Assembly (NCBI RefSeq): GCF_007827595.1
Contig: NZ_VISR01000008.1
Span: forward strand, 186,001-250,000
DNA: 64,000 nt
Origin: Streptomyces sp. BK340
GTDB lineage: Bacteria; Actinomycetota; Actinomycetes; Streptomycetales; Streptomycetaceae
Reading direction: 5' to 3'
Position 1 is the stretch's first letter; every line of letters begins with the position of its first letter. The notes under the pieces are model-generated. The model was not told the origin of the DNA, did not search any database, and was given only the letters and a program-made list of their open reading frames with translations. A program made the position numbers and the translations under genes. Of the stretch, positions 25,766 to 34,113 are shown in pieces.

Positions 25766-26188
25766 TCAGCCTTGGGGGAGGAGGTGTGCCAGTTCGGCAT
25801 CCCAGTCGATGAGTCCGGACTCGGTCCCACGTGGCACCAGAGCCTGGGTGTCCTGAAGGAAGGACGAGATGTCCTGCACGGGGACCTCGAGCAAGGCGGT
25901 GCCTGCGGAAGAACCGAGGACGATGTAGATCGACTCGTCACCCCGCCCTGCGGCCGACCAGATCCGGACGTCCGCGTGGCCTGCGGAACCCTCCAGACCG
26001 TCAGCCAGAAGATCCCGCCCCAGGACCCATTCGACCGGCTCGTCGCAGTCGACGAAGAAGGCGGCACGGACGACATAGGGATCAGCGGGCTCGTAGCGCA
26101 GACGTACGCAGAGGGGCAACGAGTAGACGTGCGAGACGACCAGCTGCACGGCCACCTGCCGTTCTACGACCTTCAAGGACTTCTTCAT
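25766..26188 (-). CDS. SsgA-like protein (SALP) 2
   Basis: A 140-residue SsgA-family protein. Marks: LRYEPADPYVVRAAFF near residues 28-43, EPVEWVLGRDLLADGLEG, HADVRIWSA and ALLEVPVQDISSFLQDT. ATG 26188, preceded by GGAGCGGAAG, is preferred over an in-frame start 135 bp upstream that lacks the family pattern. Likely cytoplasmic, acting with division or peptidoglycan enzymes during sporulation; no partner is visible. It heads a possible SALP-NIPSNAP unit. Confidence 0.88.
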   Translation of the reverse strand: MKKSLKVVERQVAVQLVVSHVYSLPLCVRLRYEPADPYVVRAAFFVDCDEPVEWVLGRDLLADGLEGSAGHADVRIWSAAGRGDESIYIVLGSSAGTALLEVPVQDISSFLQDTQALVPRGTESGLIDWDAELAHLLPQG

Positions 26189-26333
26189 CGGCTTCCGCTC
26201 CCGGGTATGGCTCGGCGGTCTCTCACACCGGCCTGTGGCGAAGAGGCAGCGCGGGCGGAGGCGGTGCAGCAGGGCGCGGGCGCCGGACGGCACCGGCGCA
26301 CCGCATGAGGAGTGGCGCTGCACTCACTCGGCC

Positions 26334-26362
26334 GGCGGTCGGGGACGCGGCCCCCGACCGCC
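26334..26362. terminator. 11-bp perfect hairpin
   Basis: GGCGGTCGGGG (26334-26344), 7-nt loop, CCCCGACCGCC (26352-26362). It lies 70 bp past the stop of the secreted protein gene and upstream of the SALP 2 start, where a terminator is expected. No T tract, as is common in Streptomyces. Confidence 0.6.
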
Positions 26363-26431
26363 AGCGGGATCCCCGCCGCCGGCAGGGACGGGGCCGAGGG
26401 GAACTGCTTGCGCACATGGCCGATGCCCGTC

Positions 26432-26845
26432 TCACCGGTCGTCGCGGCTCAGGTCATGGTGATGCCTGCCTCCGCCGTCGCGCTCGCAGCGGTTCCCGTC
26501 GTGGCGGTAGGACCTGTCGGACGTCCAGCCGTGTCCCTCGCCCTCCCAGCGGTAGAAGTGACCATCGCGGTAGTAGAGCCCGCCGCAGTCGTGCCTGGTC
26601 GAATCGCTGCCGTGGCGGTCCTGGTGCCAGCCGTGGGCCTCGTCGCAGGAGTAGCCCCGCTCGAGCAGGTAGCCGACACCGTGGTCCCAGCTGTAATCAG
26701 CGGCCACGGCCCCGTCGGTCGGGTGCTGGGCGTGCGCGGACGCAAGGGGTGCGGCCGAAGCGGTGCCACCGGCACCGAGAACGGCGGCACCGGCGACCGC
26801 GACGGAGGAGACAGTGAGGGCGATGCGCTTCGCGAGCTTGTTCAT
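26432..26845 (-). CDS. Small secreted His-rich protein under CYP102-type operators
   Basis: A 137-residue protein with a classical Sec signal: MNKLAKR, hydrophobic core IALTVSSVAVAGAAVLGAGG, cleavage after ASA near residue 30. The mature part (about 105 residues) is very hydrophilic, with three Cys and some 15 His, plus Trp/Tyr-Gly motifs (YSWDHGVGYLLERGYSC, GHFYRWEGEGHGW). The C-terminus is HHHDLSRDDR. I know no family; metal binding or cell-surface association is possible from composition only. ATG 26845 has GGAAGGAAAG just upstream. Two operators of the CYP102 type lie 90-138 bp upstream (26935-26983), so it probably belongs to the same regulon. Confidence 0.78.
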   Translation of the reverse strand: MNKLAKRIALTVSSVAVAGAAVLGAGGTASAAPLASAHAQHPTDGAVAADYSWDHGVGYLLERGYSCDEAHGWHQDRHGSDSTRHDCGGLYYRDGHFYRWEGEGHGWTSDRSYRHDGNRCERDGGGRHHHDLSRDDR

Positions 26846-26934
26846 GATCTTTCCTTCCCGAGGGGGGGTGATCTCCGCCAACGGCGGTTCTGCCAGGCGA
26901 TGTATGACGCCCGGTGTGGTCCGAGCGAACAGTT

Positions 26935-26983
26935 CCATACGTCGTATGGAAGCGCGCTTTCATTATTACCATACGTCGTACGG
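26935..26983. promoter_or_regulatory. Two CYP102-type operators upstream of the secreted protein
   Basis: CCATACGTCGTATGG (26935-26949) is a perfect-arm palindrome and CCATACGTCGTACGG (26969-26983) a near copy; starts are 34 bp apart, one helical turn more than the 23-bp spacing at the P450 promoter. They match the boxes at 22482-22609. The rest of 26984-27331 shows no gene. Confidence 0.7.
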
Positions 26984-27309
26984 AAATGTCGAGGTGGCGA
27001 AGGTGACCGTTGACCGCCGCCGCCCCGGCCCTCCCCGCCGGGCTGGACGGCGAAGCCGTCAGACTGCCTACTCCCGTGCGGTGCCGCATCAGCCCTCGGG
27101 CACCACGGGTATGGGTTCCCCGGCATCGCCCCGGCGCCCGGTCTGCCGAGTGATCGCCGGGGTGGGCCGCCATTCGGTGGGTGGTCTGAGCCTCGGGGAG
27201 CCGATCCCACCTGCCGCGCGTGCTCCGCGGAACCCGCTACCCGTCCGTTCACCTGTAAAGCCGTGACCTGGAGCCCCGGCATCTGACTTTTCGATCACCT
27301 ATGAGGGTC

Positions 27310-27345
27310 TTGACGCCCAAGCCATTACGTCTGATGATTTCGTCA
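27310..27345 (+). promoter_or_regulatory. Promoter of the PAS/SpoIIE phosphatase gene with aromatic-type operator
   Basis: TTGACG at 27310-27315, a 17-bp spacer and GATGAT at 27333-27338 form a good promoter. The 14-bp palindrome TGATGATTTCGTCA (27332-27345) covers the -10 element. It is the same motif, in the same position, as at the cluster B operon promoter. CCATTAC/GTAATGG arms flank it (27322-27328 and 27346-27352). Confidence 0.62.
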
Positions 27346-27486
27346 GTAATGGGGGAATTGCTCTGATATGACCCCATACCGCACCGTGTGCCGCTCACCG
27401 GGACATCGCTGTTCACACCGCTGCACACAGGGTCGGCGGGCCACAGGCCGACGCTCCTAATTCCGCACCGATGGGATGGACCGCGC

Positions 27487-29949
27487 ATGACCAACACTGA
27501 CCACACCCTCCTCGCCGAGCCGGTGAGCCTTCCTGAGGTGCCCGACGCCGCGATTGCGATGATCGATGCCGAGGGCATCGTCGTGGGGTGGACGCACGCC
27601 GCTCAGCAGCTCGTCGGTTATGCGGCCGGGGAGGTGGTGGGCCGGTCCGCCGCACACGTGCTGCCGCCTCCCGAGGACGCACCGAGGGCTTCGGCGTTCT
27701 CCGAGCGGTGCCGTGCGCGGGGCGGCTGGTCCGGCACCGTCGCGATACGCCACCGCGACGGCCACACGCTCAGGATGACGCTGCGGGTCTCGCTGCTACG
27801 GGGACAGGGCGACGACACCCGGTGGCTGGTGTCCGTGACGGACATAGGTTCCCTGTCCTCGGGGGCGACCGGGGGACCGGTGCGGGAGTCGCTCCTTGCC
27901 CGAGCCCCGATCGGCATCGTCGTCTATGACGCGCAGCTGCGCTGTGTCTGGGTGAACGACGCCATGGAGCGGCACGACGGCGTGCCTCGTCACCGACGCT
28001 TCGGGCGCGATCTGAAAGACTCACTGCCCGCCGTCGAGGCCGAAGCACTCAAGGTCGTGATGCGACAGGTGCTGCAGAGCGGCACGACGACGGTGCACGA
28101 GTACCGTGCGTGGCCGCCTGCGGACCGGCCCCGCGAGCACGCGTTCTCCGCCTCCTTCTTCTGCCTCCAGGGCGCGGACGGCACCCCGTTGGGCGTGTGC
28201 TCCATGACCGTGGACGTCACCGGAAACAAGCGGGCGCGCGAGCGCCTCGCCATCCTCAGCGAGGCCAGCACGCACATCGGCAGCACCCTCGACGTGATGC
28301 AGACCTCCCAGGAACTGGCCGAGCTCACCGTGCCCCTGCTGGCCGACCACGCCGTCGTCGACCTGGTGGAGTCGGTTCCGTTCGGACTCGAGCCCGCCGC
28401 ACGGATCGGCACGACGAGCGGACGCCGCCCAGTGTTGCGCCGTGCCGGGGTGGCCTCCGTCGACCAGGGTGTCCTGGAGATGCCAGCGGTGCGTGAAGAG
28501 GTGATCCACGTCCCCCCGACCTCGTCGTTCGCCGCCGTCCTGCGCACGGGCAGATCTCACCTGGAACCGGTGCTGGACACTCATGCCGGCCCCTGGGTCG
28601 ACCACGATCCGACGCGTGCGCAGAAGGTACGCGGCAGCGGCGTCCACTCCTTGATGGTCGTACCCATCCGTGCCCGGCGCTGCGTGCTGGGACTGGCGCT
28701 GTTCGGCCGTTCCACGGAACAGACGCCGTTCCAGGAGGACGACCTGCTCCTCGCCGAGGAGCTGGTCACCCGGGCCGCGCTCTGTTTGGACAACGCGCTC
28801 CAGTACGCGCGCGAGCGCACCGCCGCTCTCACGCTGCAACGCGACCTGCTCCCTCACCGGGTGCAGGGCGGTGCTGCCCTCGAGGTCGCCTCGCGCTATG
28901 TGCCCGCCGACATGGACCACGGTGTGGGGGGCGACTGGTTCGATGTGGTCGAGCTGTCCGGCGCACGGGTGGCCCTGGTCGTCGGCGATGTGGTGGGACA
29001 CGGCATCAACGCCGCGGCGACCATGGGCAGGTTGCGCACCGCCGTGCGCACGCTCGCGGACCTCGACCTGCCCCCGGACGAACTGCTGGCGCACCTCGAC
29101 GACACGGTCCGGCGACTGAACGACGAGGACACTGACGACACCGACCGGCTTCCCGCGGTTGTCGGTGCCACCTGCCTGTACGCCGTCTACGACCCGGTCA
29201 CCCGGCGGTGCACGCTGGCACGGGCCGGGCATCCGCCGCCCCTGGTCGTCGACGCGCCGGGCGGAGTCACCGTCCCCGACCTGCCGGCCGGAGCCCCGCT
29301 GGGCCTCGGTCTCGGCCTGGTGCCTTTCGAGTCCGTGGAACTGGAACTGCCCGAAGGAAGCGTGCTCGCCCTCTACTCCGACGGCCTGGTGGAGTCCCGC
29401 GGCGAGGACATCGACGTCGGCATGCGTCGTCTGGGCGCCGCCCTGGCACAGCCCGGCGCCGACCTGGAGGACCTGTGCTCGCGGGCGATGGAGACCTTGT
29501 CGGCGCAGGCACCGGCCGACGACGTCACCCTGCTCCTTGCGCGGACGCGCGCCCTGCCGCCTGCCCAGGTCGCGTCCTGGGATCTGCCGAACGAACTCGT
29601 CACCGTCCCGACGGCCCGGCGCCTGGCCGCCCGTCAACTCCGTGAATGGGGCCTGGAGCCACTGGTGACGGCCGTGGAGTCGCTCGTCAGTGAACTGGTC
29701 ACCAATGCGATCCGCCACGGCGACGGCCCGATCCGCCTACGGCTCATCCAGCACCGGGTGCTTACCTGCGAAGTCTCCGACACCAACACCGGTCGGCCAC
29801 GCTCCCGCCATCCCGGCAATCTCGACGAGCACGGCCGCGGCCTTCACCTGGTCGGTCGGCTGTCGCGCAGGTGCGGTTCCCGCTCGGTAACAGACGGCAA
29901 GGTCGTCTGGGCCGAACAGGACCTGCCATCCCCAACAGACGCCCGCTGA
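27487..29949 (+). CDS. PAS-GAF-SpoIIE phosphatase-HATPase sensor protein 1
   Basis: An 820-residue cytoplasmic signalling protein typical of Streptomyces. PAS at about residues 15-125, a second PAS at about 135-250, GAF at about 255-440, PP2C/SpoIIE phosphatase at about 450-685 (LQRDLLP, GGDWFDVVEL, GDVVGHGINAAATMGRLR, YSDGLVESRG, ADDVTLLLAR with metal-binding Asp residues) and an RsbW-type HATPase at about 700-815 (VSELVTNAIRHG, DEHGRGLHLV). Phosphatase and kinase modules on one chain usually control an anti-anti-sigma factor. ATG 27487 is preferred to an in-frame GTG 99 bp earlier. Its promoter carries an aromatic-cluster operator. The next gene is a paralog. Confidence 0.9.
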   Translation: MTNTDHTLLAEPVSLPEVPDAAIAMIDAEGIVVGWTHAAQQLVGYAAGEVVGRSAAHVLPPPEDAPRASAFSERCRARGGWSGTVAIRHRDGHTLRMTLRVSLLRGQGDDTRWLVSVTDIGSLSSGATGGPVRESLLARAPIGIVVYDAQLRCVWVNDAMERHDGVPRHRRFGRDLKDSLPAVEAEALKVVMRQVLQSGTTTVHEYRAWPPADRPREHAFSASFFCLQGADGTPLGVCSMTVDVTGNKRARERLAILSEASTHIGSTLDVMQTSQELAELTVPLLADHAVVDLVESVPFGLEPAARIGTTSGRRPVLRRAGVASVDQGVLEMPAVREEVIHVPPTSSFAAVLRTGRSHLEPVLDTHAGPWVDHDPTRAQKVRGSGVHSLMVVPIRARRCVLGLALFGRSTEQTPFQEDDLLLAEELVTRAALCLDNALQYARERTAALTLQRDLLPHRVQGGAALEVASRYVPADMDHGVGGDWFDVVELSGARVALVVGDVVGHGINAAATMGRLRTAVRTLADLDLPPDELLAHLDDTVRRLNDEDTDDTDRLPAVVGATCLYAVYDPVTRRCTLARAGHPPPLVVDAPGGVTVPDLPAGAPLGLGLGLVPFESVELELPEGSVLALYSDGLVESRGEDIDVGMRRLGAALAQPGADLEDLCSRAMETLSAQAPADDVTLLLARTRALPPAQVASWDLPNELVTVPTARRLAARQLREWGLEPLVTAVESLVSELVTNAIRHGDGPIRLRLIQHRVLTCEVSDTNTGRPRSRHPGNLDEHGRGLHLVGRLSRRCGSRSVTDGKVVWAEQDLPSPTDAR

Positions 29950-30001
29950 GCGCCGACAGCCGCCACAGGATCCCCATCTCCCGTAGCCGCGGAACCTCGT
30001 A

Positions 30002-32455
30002 ATGAAAGCCAGAGACATGGACCCATCGGATGTTGAAAACGCCGACCCGGCAGGCGCCTTTCAGGGTGCGACGAGCGTCTTCGGCGCCGGCCCCGGCGGC
30101 CAACCGCCCGCCTTCGACGGTCTGGCCGCGGCAGTGCTCGACGATCGGGGCACGGTGGTGGGGTGGACCGGCACAGCACAGGACCTGACCGGGTTCTGCG
30201 CCGAGGAGGTCCACGGCCGCCCCGTGCAGGAGCTAGTGGCCGACCTCCCGCACGACACGCACAGGGCCGCACACGTGCCGGCGACCGGCCGGGTACGACT
30301 GCGTCACCAGTGCGGCAACACGATCGACGTCACATACCGGACCACACGGGTGAGCGGCTCGGCGGACTTCCTCGTGCTCGCGGCCCCCACTCCTCACGTC
30401 GCCGACCACCGGCACGGCGCAGCCCTCCTGCGCGCACTGTCCGCACAGAACCGGATCACGATCGCCCTGCACGACACGGATCTCACCACCGTGCAGACGA
30501 ACGCCATGCCGGACACTCCCGACGGCCGTCCCATACAGCCCGGCGCCCGACTGAGCGACGTGCTGTGCGCCGAGGACGCTGAGACCATCGAAGTGGTGCT
30601 GCGGCAGGTGCTCGAGACGGGCGTCCCGGTGATCCACAGGAACCAGCGAGTGAGCTGGCGACACCATCTGGCGCGGCGACACGCGCTGTCGCTGTCCGCC
30701 TTCCGACTGGAGGACGCGCGAGGACGCCCTGCAGGAGTCGCAGCCCTGTACATAGACGACACCGACCAACTGCGTGCCCGTCGACAGCTGGATCTTGCCC
30801 ACGCGGTCGCCGAGCGGGTGGGGGGCTCCCTGGACGCCGTGCGGACCGCCCAGGATCTCGCGGACGCCCTTGTACCCCCCTTCGGTGATCTCGCAGCAGT
30901 CGACCTTGCGGACGCCGTCTTCGAGGGTGGCGAACCCGCAGAGCGGATGGGTGGCGGAGATCCGCATCTGCGCAACGCTGCTCTGGCGCCGGCCACCGCG
31001 GACTGGCCGCCCGGCATCCAGCGCGGCAACCTCGTCCCATCCCTGTCCGACCACCCTCTCCTGCGCCGCTTCCAGCACGGCGAGACGGTCGTCTACGACC
31101 GGGACGACTACATCGCCCTGATCGGCGGCCCACATTCGGCCGAGCAGTTCCTCCCGTACGACGTCCAGGCGGTGATGGTGGCACCGCTTCACGCCCGCGG
31201 CCTCCCCCTCGGAGCGATCGTGGTCTGGCGAACCGGCCCCTCCGAACCGTTCACCGCGGACGAGGTGGATCTCATGAGGCAGATCGCCTCACGGGGAGCA
31301 CTCGCCATCGACAACGCCCGCCGGTACACGCGCGAGCACAGAGCGGCCATGGCCCTGCAGCAAAGACTCCTCCCCCCGGCCACGACCGACACTCCGGCAG
31401 CCGAGACCGCCGGCGTCTACCTGCCCACAGACCGTGGGGGCGGCACCAGTGGCGACTGGTACGACGCCATACCCCTGCCCGCTCTCCGGCTGGCCCTGGT
31501 CGCCGGAGACGTGATCGGCCGCGGCATACCCGCCAGTGCCACCATGGGCCGTCTGCGCGCTGCCATCCAGACCCTCGCCGACCTCGAACTGGAGCCGGAC
31601 GAGTTGCTCACGCGTCTCGCTGACCTGGTCCAGCGCCTCGCGGCGGAAGCACCTCCTGGCGACCATGACGTCATGGGCGCCACCTGTCTGTACGCGGTCT
31701 ACGACCCGGTCACCCGACGCTGCGCCATGGCCAGTGCCGGGCACCCGCCGCCGGTGCTCGTGCGGCCCGACGGGAGTGCCGAAGCCGTCGACATAGTCCC
31801 GGGGCCGCCCCTCGCCGTCTGCGGCATGCCGTACGAGACCACCACGATCGACGTCGAGCCGGGCAGCGTCCTCGCGCTTTACACCGACGGCCTGGTCCAG
31901 CAAGCCGCACACGACGTGTGCGACGGGCTTCAGCGGCTGACCGATGCCCTCGCCACCTCCTGCCGCCCGGACCGCGCTCTGGAGGAGACCGGCATGGCCA
32001 TCCTCGACAATCTGGTGGACGAAGCACCGCGTGACGACGCGACCCTGCTGCTGGCACGCACCCGCGCCGTACCGGCCGAGGACACCGCTCACTGGCGGAT
32101 ATCGGCTGATCCGGCTGCTGTCTCGGACGCCCGGGCATGGGCGACCCGCCAGCTCACCGCATGGGGGTTGGACGACCTCCTCTTCCCCACCGAGCTCATC
32201 GTCAGTGAACTGGTCACCAACGCGATCCGCTACGGTCGTCCGCCGACGGAGCTGCGACTGATCCGGCACCACGTTCTGGTCTGCGAGGTCACCGACTCCA
32301 ACACCGCCCAACCCCGTCTGCGCCGCGCTCGCACCACCGACGAGGGTGGACGCGGCCTGTTCCTCGTTGCCCAACTCGCCGAGCGCTGGGGCTGCCGCCA
32401 CGGCCCGAACCACAAGACCATCTGGTCCGAACAGCCCATCGCGCGCGCCTACTGA
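30002..32455 (+). CDS. PAS-GAF-SpoIIE phosphatase-HATPase sensor protein 2
   Basis: An 817-residue tandem paralog of the preceding protein, 52 bp downstream. The N-terminal PAS modules (about residues 25-255) are more divergent than the rest. GAF is at about 260-440; the phosphatase core at about 450-690 has LQQRLLPP, SGDWYDAIPLP, GDVIGRGIPASATMGRLR, YTDGLV and RDDATLLLAR; the HATPase at about 700-812 has VSELVTNAIRYGRPP and DEGGRGLFLVAQL. The C-terminal domain is the closest relative of the remnant at 24120-24339. Start ATG 30002 with GGAAC upstream; ATG 30017 is an alternative. Likely cotranscribed with protein 1 but sensing another signal. A possible terminator lies at 32730-32758. Confidence 0.9.
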   Translation: MKARDMDPSDVENADPAGAFQGATSVFGAGPGGQPPAFDGLAAAVLDDRGTVVGWTGTAQDLTGFCAEEVHGRPVQELVADLPHDTHRAAHVPATGRVRLRHQCGNTIDVTYRTTRVSGSADFLVLAAPTPHVADHRHGAALLRALSAQNRITIALHDTDLTTVQTNAMPDTPDGRPIQPGARLSDVLCAEDAETIEVVLRQVLETGVPVIHRNQRVSWRHHLARRHALSLSAFRLEDARGRPAGVAALYIDDTDQLRARRQLDLAHAVAERVGGSLDAVRTAQDLADALVPPFGDLAAVDLADAVFEGGEPAERMGGGDPHLRNAALAPATADWPPGIQRGNLVPSLSDHPLLRRFQHGETVVYDRDDYIALIGGPHSAEQFLPYDVQAVMVAPLHARGLPLGAIVVWRTGPSEPFTADEVDLMRQIASRGALAIDNARRYTREHRAAMALQQRLLPPATTDTPAAETAGVYLPTDRGGGTSGDWYDAIPLPALRLALVAGDVIGRGIPASATMGRLRAAIQTLADLELEPDELLTRLADLVQRLAAEAPPGDHDVMGATCLYAVYDPVTRRCAMASAGHPPPVLVRPDGSAEAVDIVPGPPLAVCGMPYETTTIDVEPGSVLALYTDGLVQQAAHDVCDGLQRLTDALATSCRPDRALEETGMAILDNLVDEAPRDDATLLLARTRAVPAEDTAHWRISADPAAVSDARAWATRQLTAWGLDDLLFPTELIVSELVTNAIRYGRPPTELRLIRHHVLVCEVTDSNTAQPRLRRARTTDEGGRGLFLVAQLAERWGCRHGPNHKTIWSEQPIARAY

Positions 32456-32811
32456 TCACGCCCTGTGGCCATCTCAGTCCATTGAAGCCGCGTAGGCGGC
32501 TCCGGCATGTCTGTCACGCGGCCGTCCGGGCGCGGGAGGCGAGCTGGGATGCAGGAAGTGCGGCAGGGGCCCATGCGCGGGCGCGGCTTGCCGATGTCGT
32601 ACGACGTCATCCCCGACCAGGCCGTCTGCAACGGCAGTACCGCGACCACCTGGGTCAGGCCGTGCAACTCGTTCAGGCGACTCCGGCAGACGCCGCCGGA
32701 ACTACTCCGGAGGTGGGACTGAGCAAAGCCCGCGGTCTCGGCTCGAGATGCCGCGGGTGTAGGGAGACTTGGTGGGTGCTGTCCGGTGGCGGGGCCTGAG
32801 CCGCAGACTTG
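32456..32811. other. Gene-free stretch with one hairpin
   Basis: About 355 bp after the second phosphatase. No convincing gene. The only structure seen is a hairpin at 32730-32758: CCCGCGG and CCGCGGG arms with an inner CTCG/CGAG pairing, placed as a possible terminator. Confidence 0.4.
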
Positions 32812-33113
32812 CGTGTCTGCGCAGGGCTCACCGACGACGGCAAGAACGGCGGAGGCGGTGAGGACGCAGTTCTGCAGGCCACCCGCATCGCACTGCGTCT
32901 GCTAGCTCAGCGAATCGGACAGCTCACGAGCAGATCCACGACTTGAAGGGCCGCCTGGCCCTGCTCGTGGTACGCCATGCACCGCAGCTGCTCACCGTGG
33001 TGGGGCGTCGGTCCGGACACGGTTGTGGCTTTGCCGATCACGATGGGGGACAACCTGGAACGCCTGCGGAGCGAAGCATCATTCGCCGTGCCGTGCGGGG
33101 CCAGCCCTCTCGG
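32812..33113 (+). pseudogene. IS110-family transposase fragment
   Basis: This stretch is a decayed copy of the middle of the transposase at 37352-38398. Frame 1 gives CAGLTDDGKNGGG and ALRLLAQRIGQL; it then stops, and the homology continues in other frames as DLKGRLALLVVRHAPQLLTVVG and GPDTVVALPITMGDNLERL followed by RSEASFA. At least two frameshifts and a stop are present and both ends are missing. It marks an old insertion event. Confidence 0.8.
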
Positions 33114-33209
33114 CGTTCCTCGGGCCGTTCGTGCCATGGTCGACGAAGGACTGCTGGTAAAGCGGGCCACAAGGCTGTCCGTCAATGCCGGTCGCGAAGG
33201 AGCCCGCGT

Positions 33210-33333
33210 CCACGCACCGCACCTGCACCGAGCCGCCGAGCTCCCTGGCGGCCGGCAGTTGTCCGCCCTCCGGTTTGGGCGGGGCGGGCTCGGCCACCCG
33301 CCCGGTGTCGCGGATCTTGCGCAGCAGACTCAT
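33210..33333 (-). pseudogene. N-terminal fragment of a NuoB/hydrogenase small-subunit-like protein
   Basis: MSLLRKIRDTGRVAEPAPP... to GGSVQVRCVDAGS resembles the start of NADH-quinone oxidoreductase subunit B-like/hydrogenase-4 subunit proteins, in which VDAGS is followed by the cluster ligands CNGCE. Here the sequence departs immediately after VDAGS, before the iron-sulfur ligands. It is a 40-codon remnant cut at a recombination point beside the IS110 debris. Family assignment rests on memory of this motif and is moderate. The remaining bases to 33546 hold nothing clear. Confidence 0.45.
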
Positions 33334-33546
33334 GACCGCCCCTCTCCCGTTACTGGTGAGGACTTGCTTCCGCAGGTGGCTAACGGGCTCTCCCGAAGCC
33401 AGGGTTACGTCGCTTTTCCTACGCTTTGTCAGATTTGTGTCATCTTGACAGTGCTCGACGGCCGAGATCCGCGGGATGAAGGCGGCCGCCTCCCGATGCA
33501 GAGCGCTGTCAACTCCCGGGAGACGGCCACCGATCGAGGGCCGTCG

Positions 33547-33897
33547 CTACGACGGCGGCTTCCCCTGCGTCTGGGCGGCCTGCAGATCGGCGAGGAGCTC
33601 GGCCTGGCCGGCGAGCACGCCGGAGAGGATGGTGCGGGCGACCCTGAGCAGCTCGGCGATGTGCGGGCTGGTCAGCGAGTAGTACACGGTCGAGCCCTCC
33701 TTGCGGGTCACCACCAGATTCGCCCGGCGCAGCACCGCGAGCTGCTGCGACAGATGCGCAGCCTCGATCCCCACCTCGGGCAGCATCTCCGCCACCGCGT
33801 ACTCGCGCTCGCTCAGCAGCTCCAGCACCCGGATGCGCGCCGGGTGGCCGAGCGTCTTGAAGAACTCGGCCTTCAGTTGGTACAGCGGGGTAGTCAT
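33547..33897 (-). CDS. ArsR family winged-helix regulator 1
   Basis: A 116-residue ArsR/SmtB-fold protein: PLYQLKAEFFKTLGHPARIR, then LLSEREYAVAEMLPEVGIEAAHLSQQLAVLRR (recognition helix near residues 48-60) and the wing VTRKEGSTVYYSL. No CxC metal site is present, so it is not a classical metal sensor. ATG 33897 follows GGAGG by 8 bp. It is paralogous to the regulator at 36686-37027. The intergenic region toward 34114 contains TTGCTAAGATTAGCAA (34070-34085), the same TTGC-N8-GCAA type as next to the paralog. It probably controls the divergent zinc-ribbon gene and may cross-talk with the SulP operon. Confidence 0.87.
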   Translation of the reverse strand: MTTPLYQLKAEFFKTLGHPARIRVLELLSEREYAVAEMLPEVGIEAAHLSQQLAVLRRANLVVTRKEGSTVYYSLTSPHIAELLRVARTILSGVLAGQAELLADLQAAQTQGKPPS

Positions 33898-34069
33898 CGT
33901 GCCGCCTCCTTCCCGGCGGCGCAGCACGGCCGTACCGGCCGGTCCTCGGTGCATCGCATCCACCCACTCGTCAAACACATGCGACCCATCCTCGCCTGCG
34001 GCGGGCGGCCACGCCGAAGCCGGGTACGAGAACCCGACCGCCCGAATTCAGCGGTGACGACATCAGCAA

Positions 34070-34085
34070 TTGCTAAGATTAGCAA
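34070..34085. promoter_or_regulatory. ArsR-type operator TTGCTAAGATTAGCAA
   Basis: A perfect palindrome with 7-bp arms around GA. It overlaps a likely -10 element (TAAGAT, 34074-34079) for the rightward gene at 34114. It resembles TTGCGAAATTTTGCAA at 37122-37137. Confidence 0.65.
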
Positions 34086-34113
34086 GTCCATACGTCCTGT
34101 GAGGGAGGCTTGA

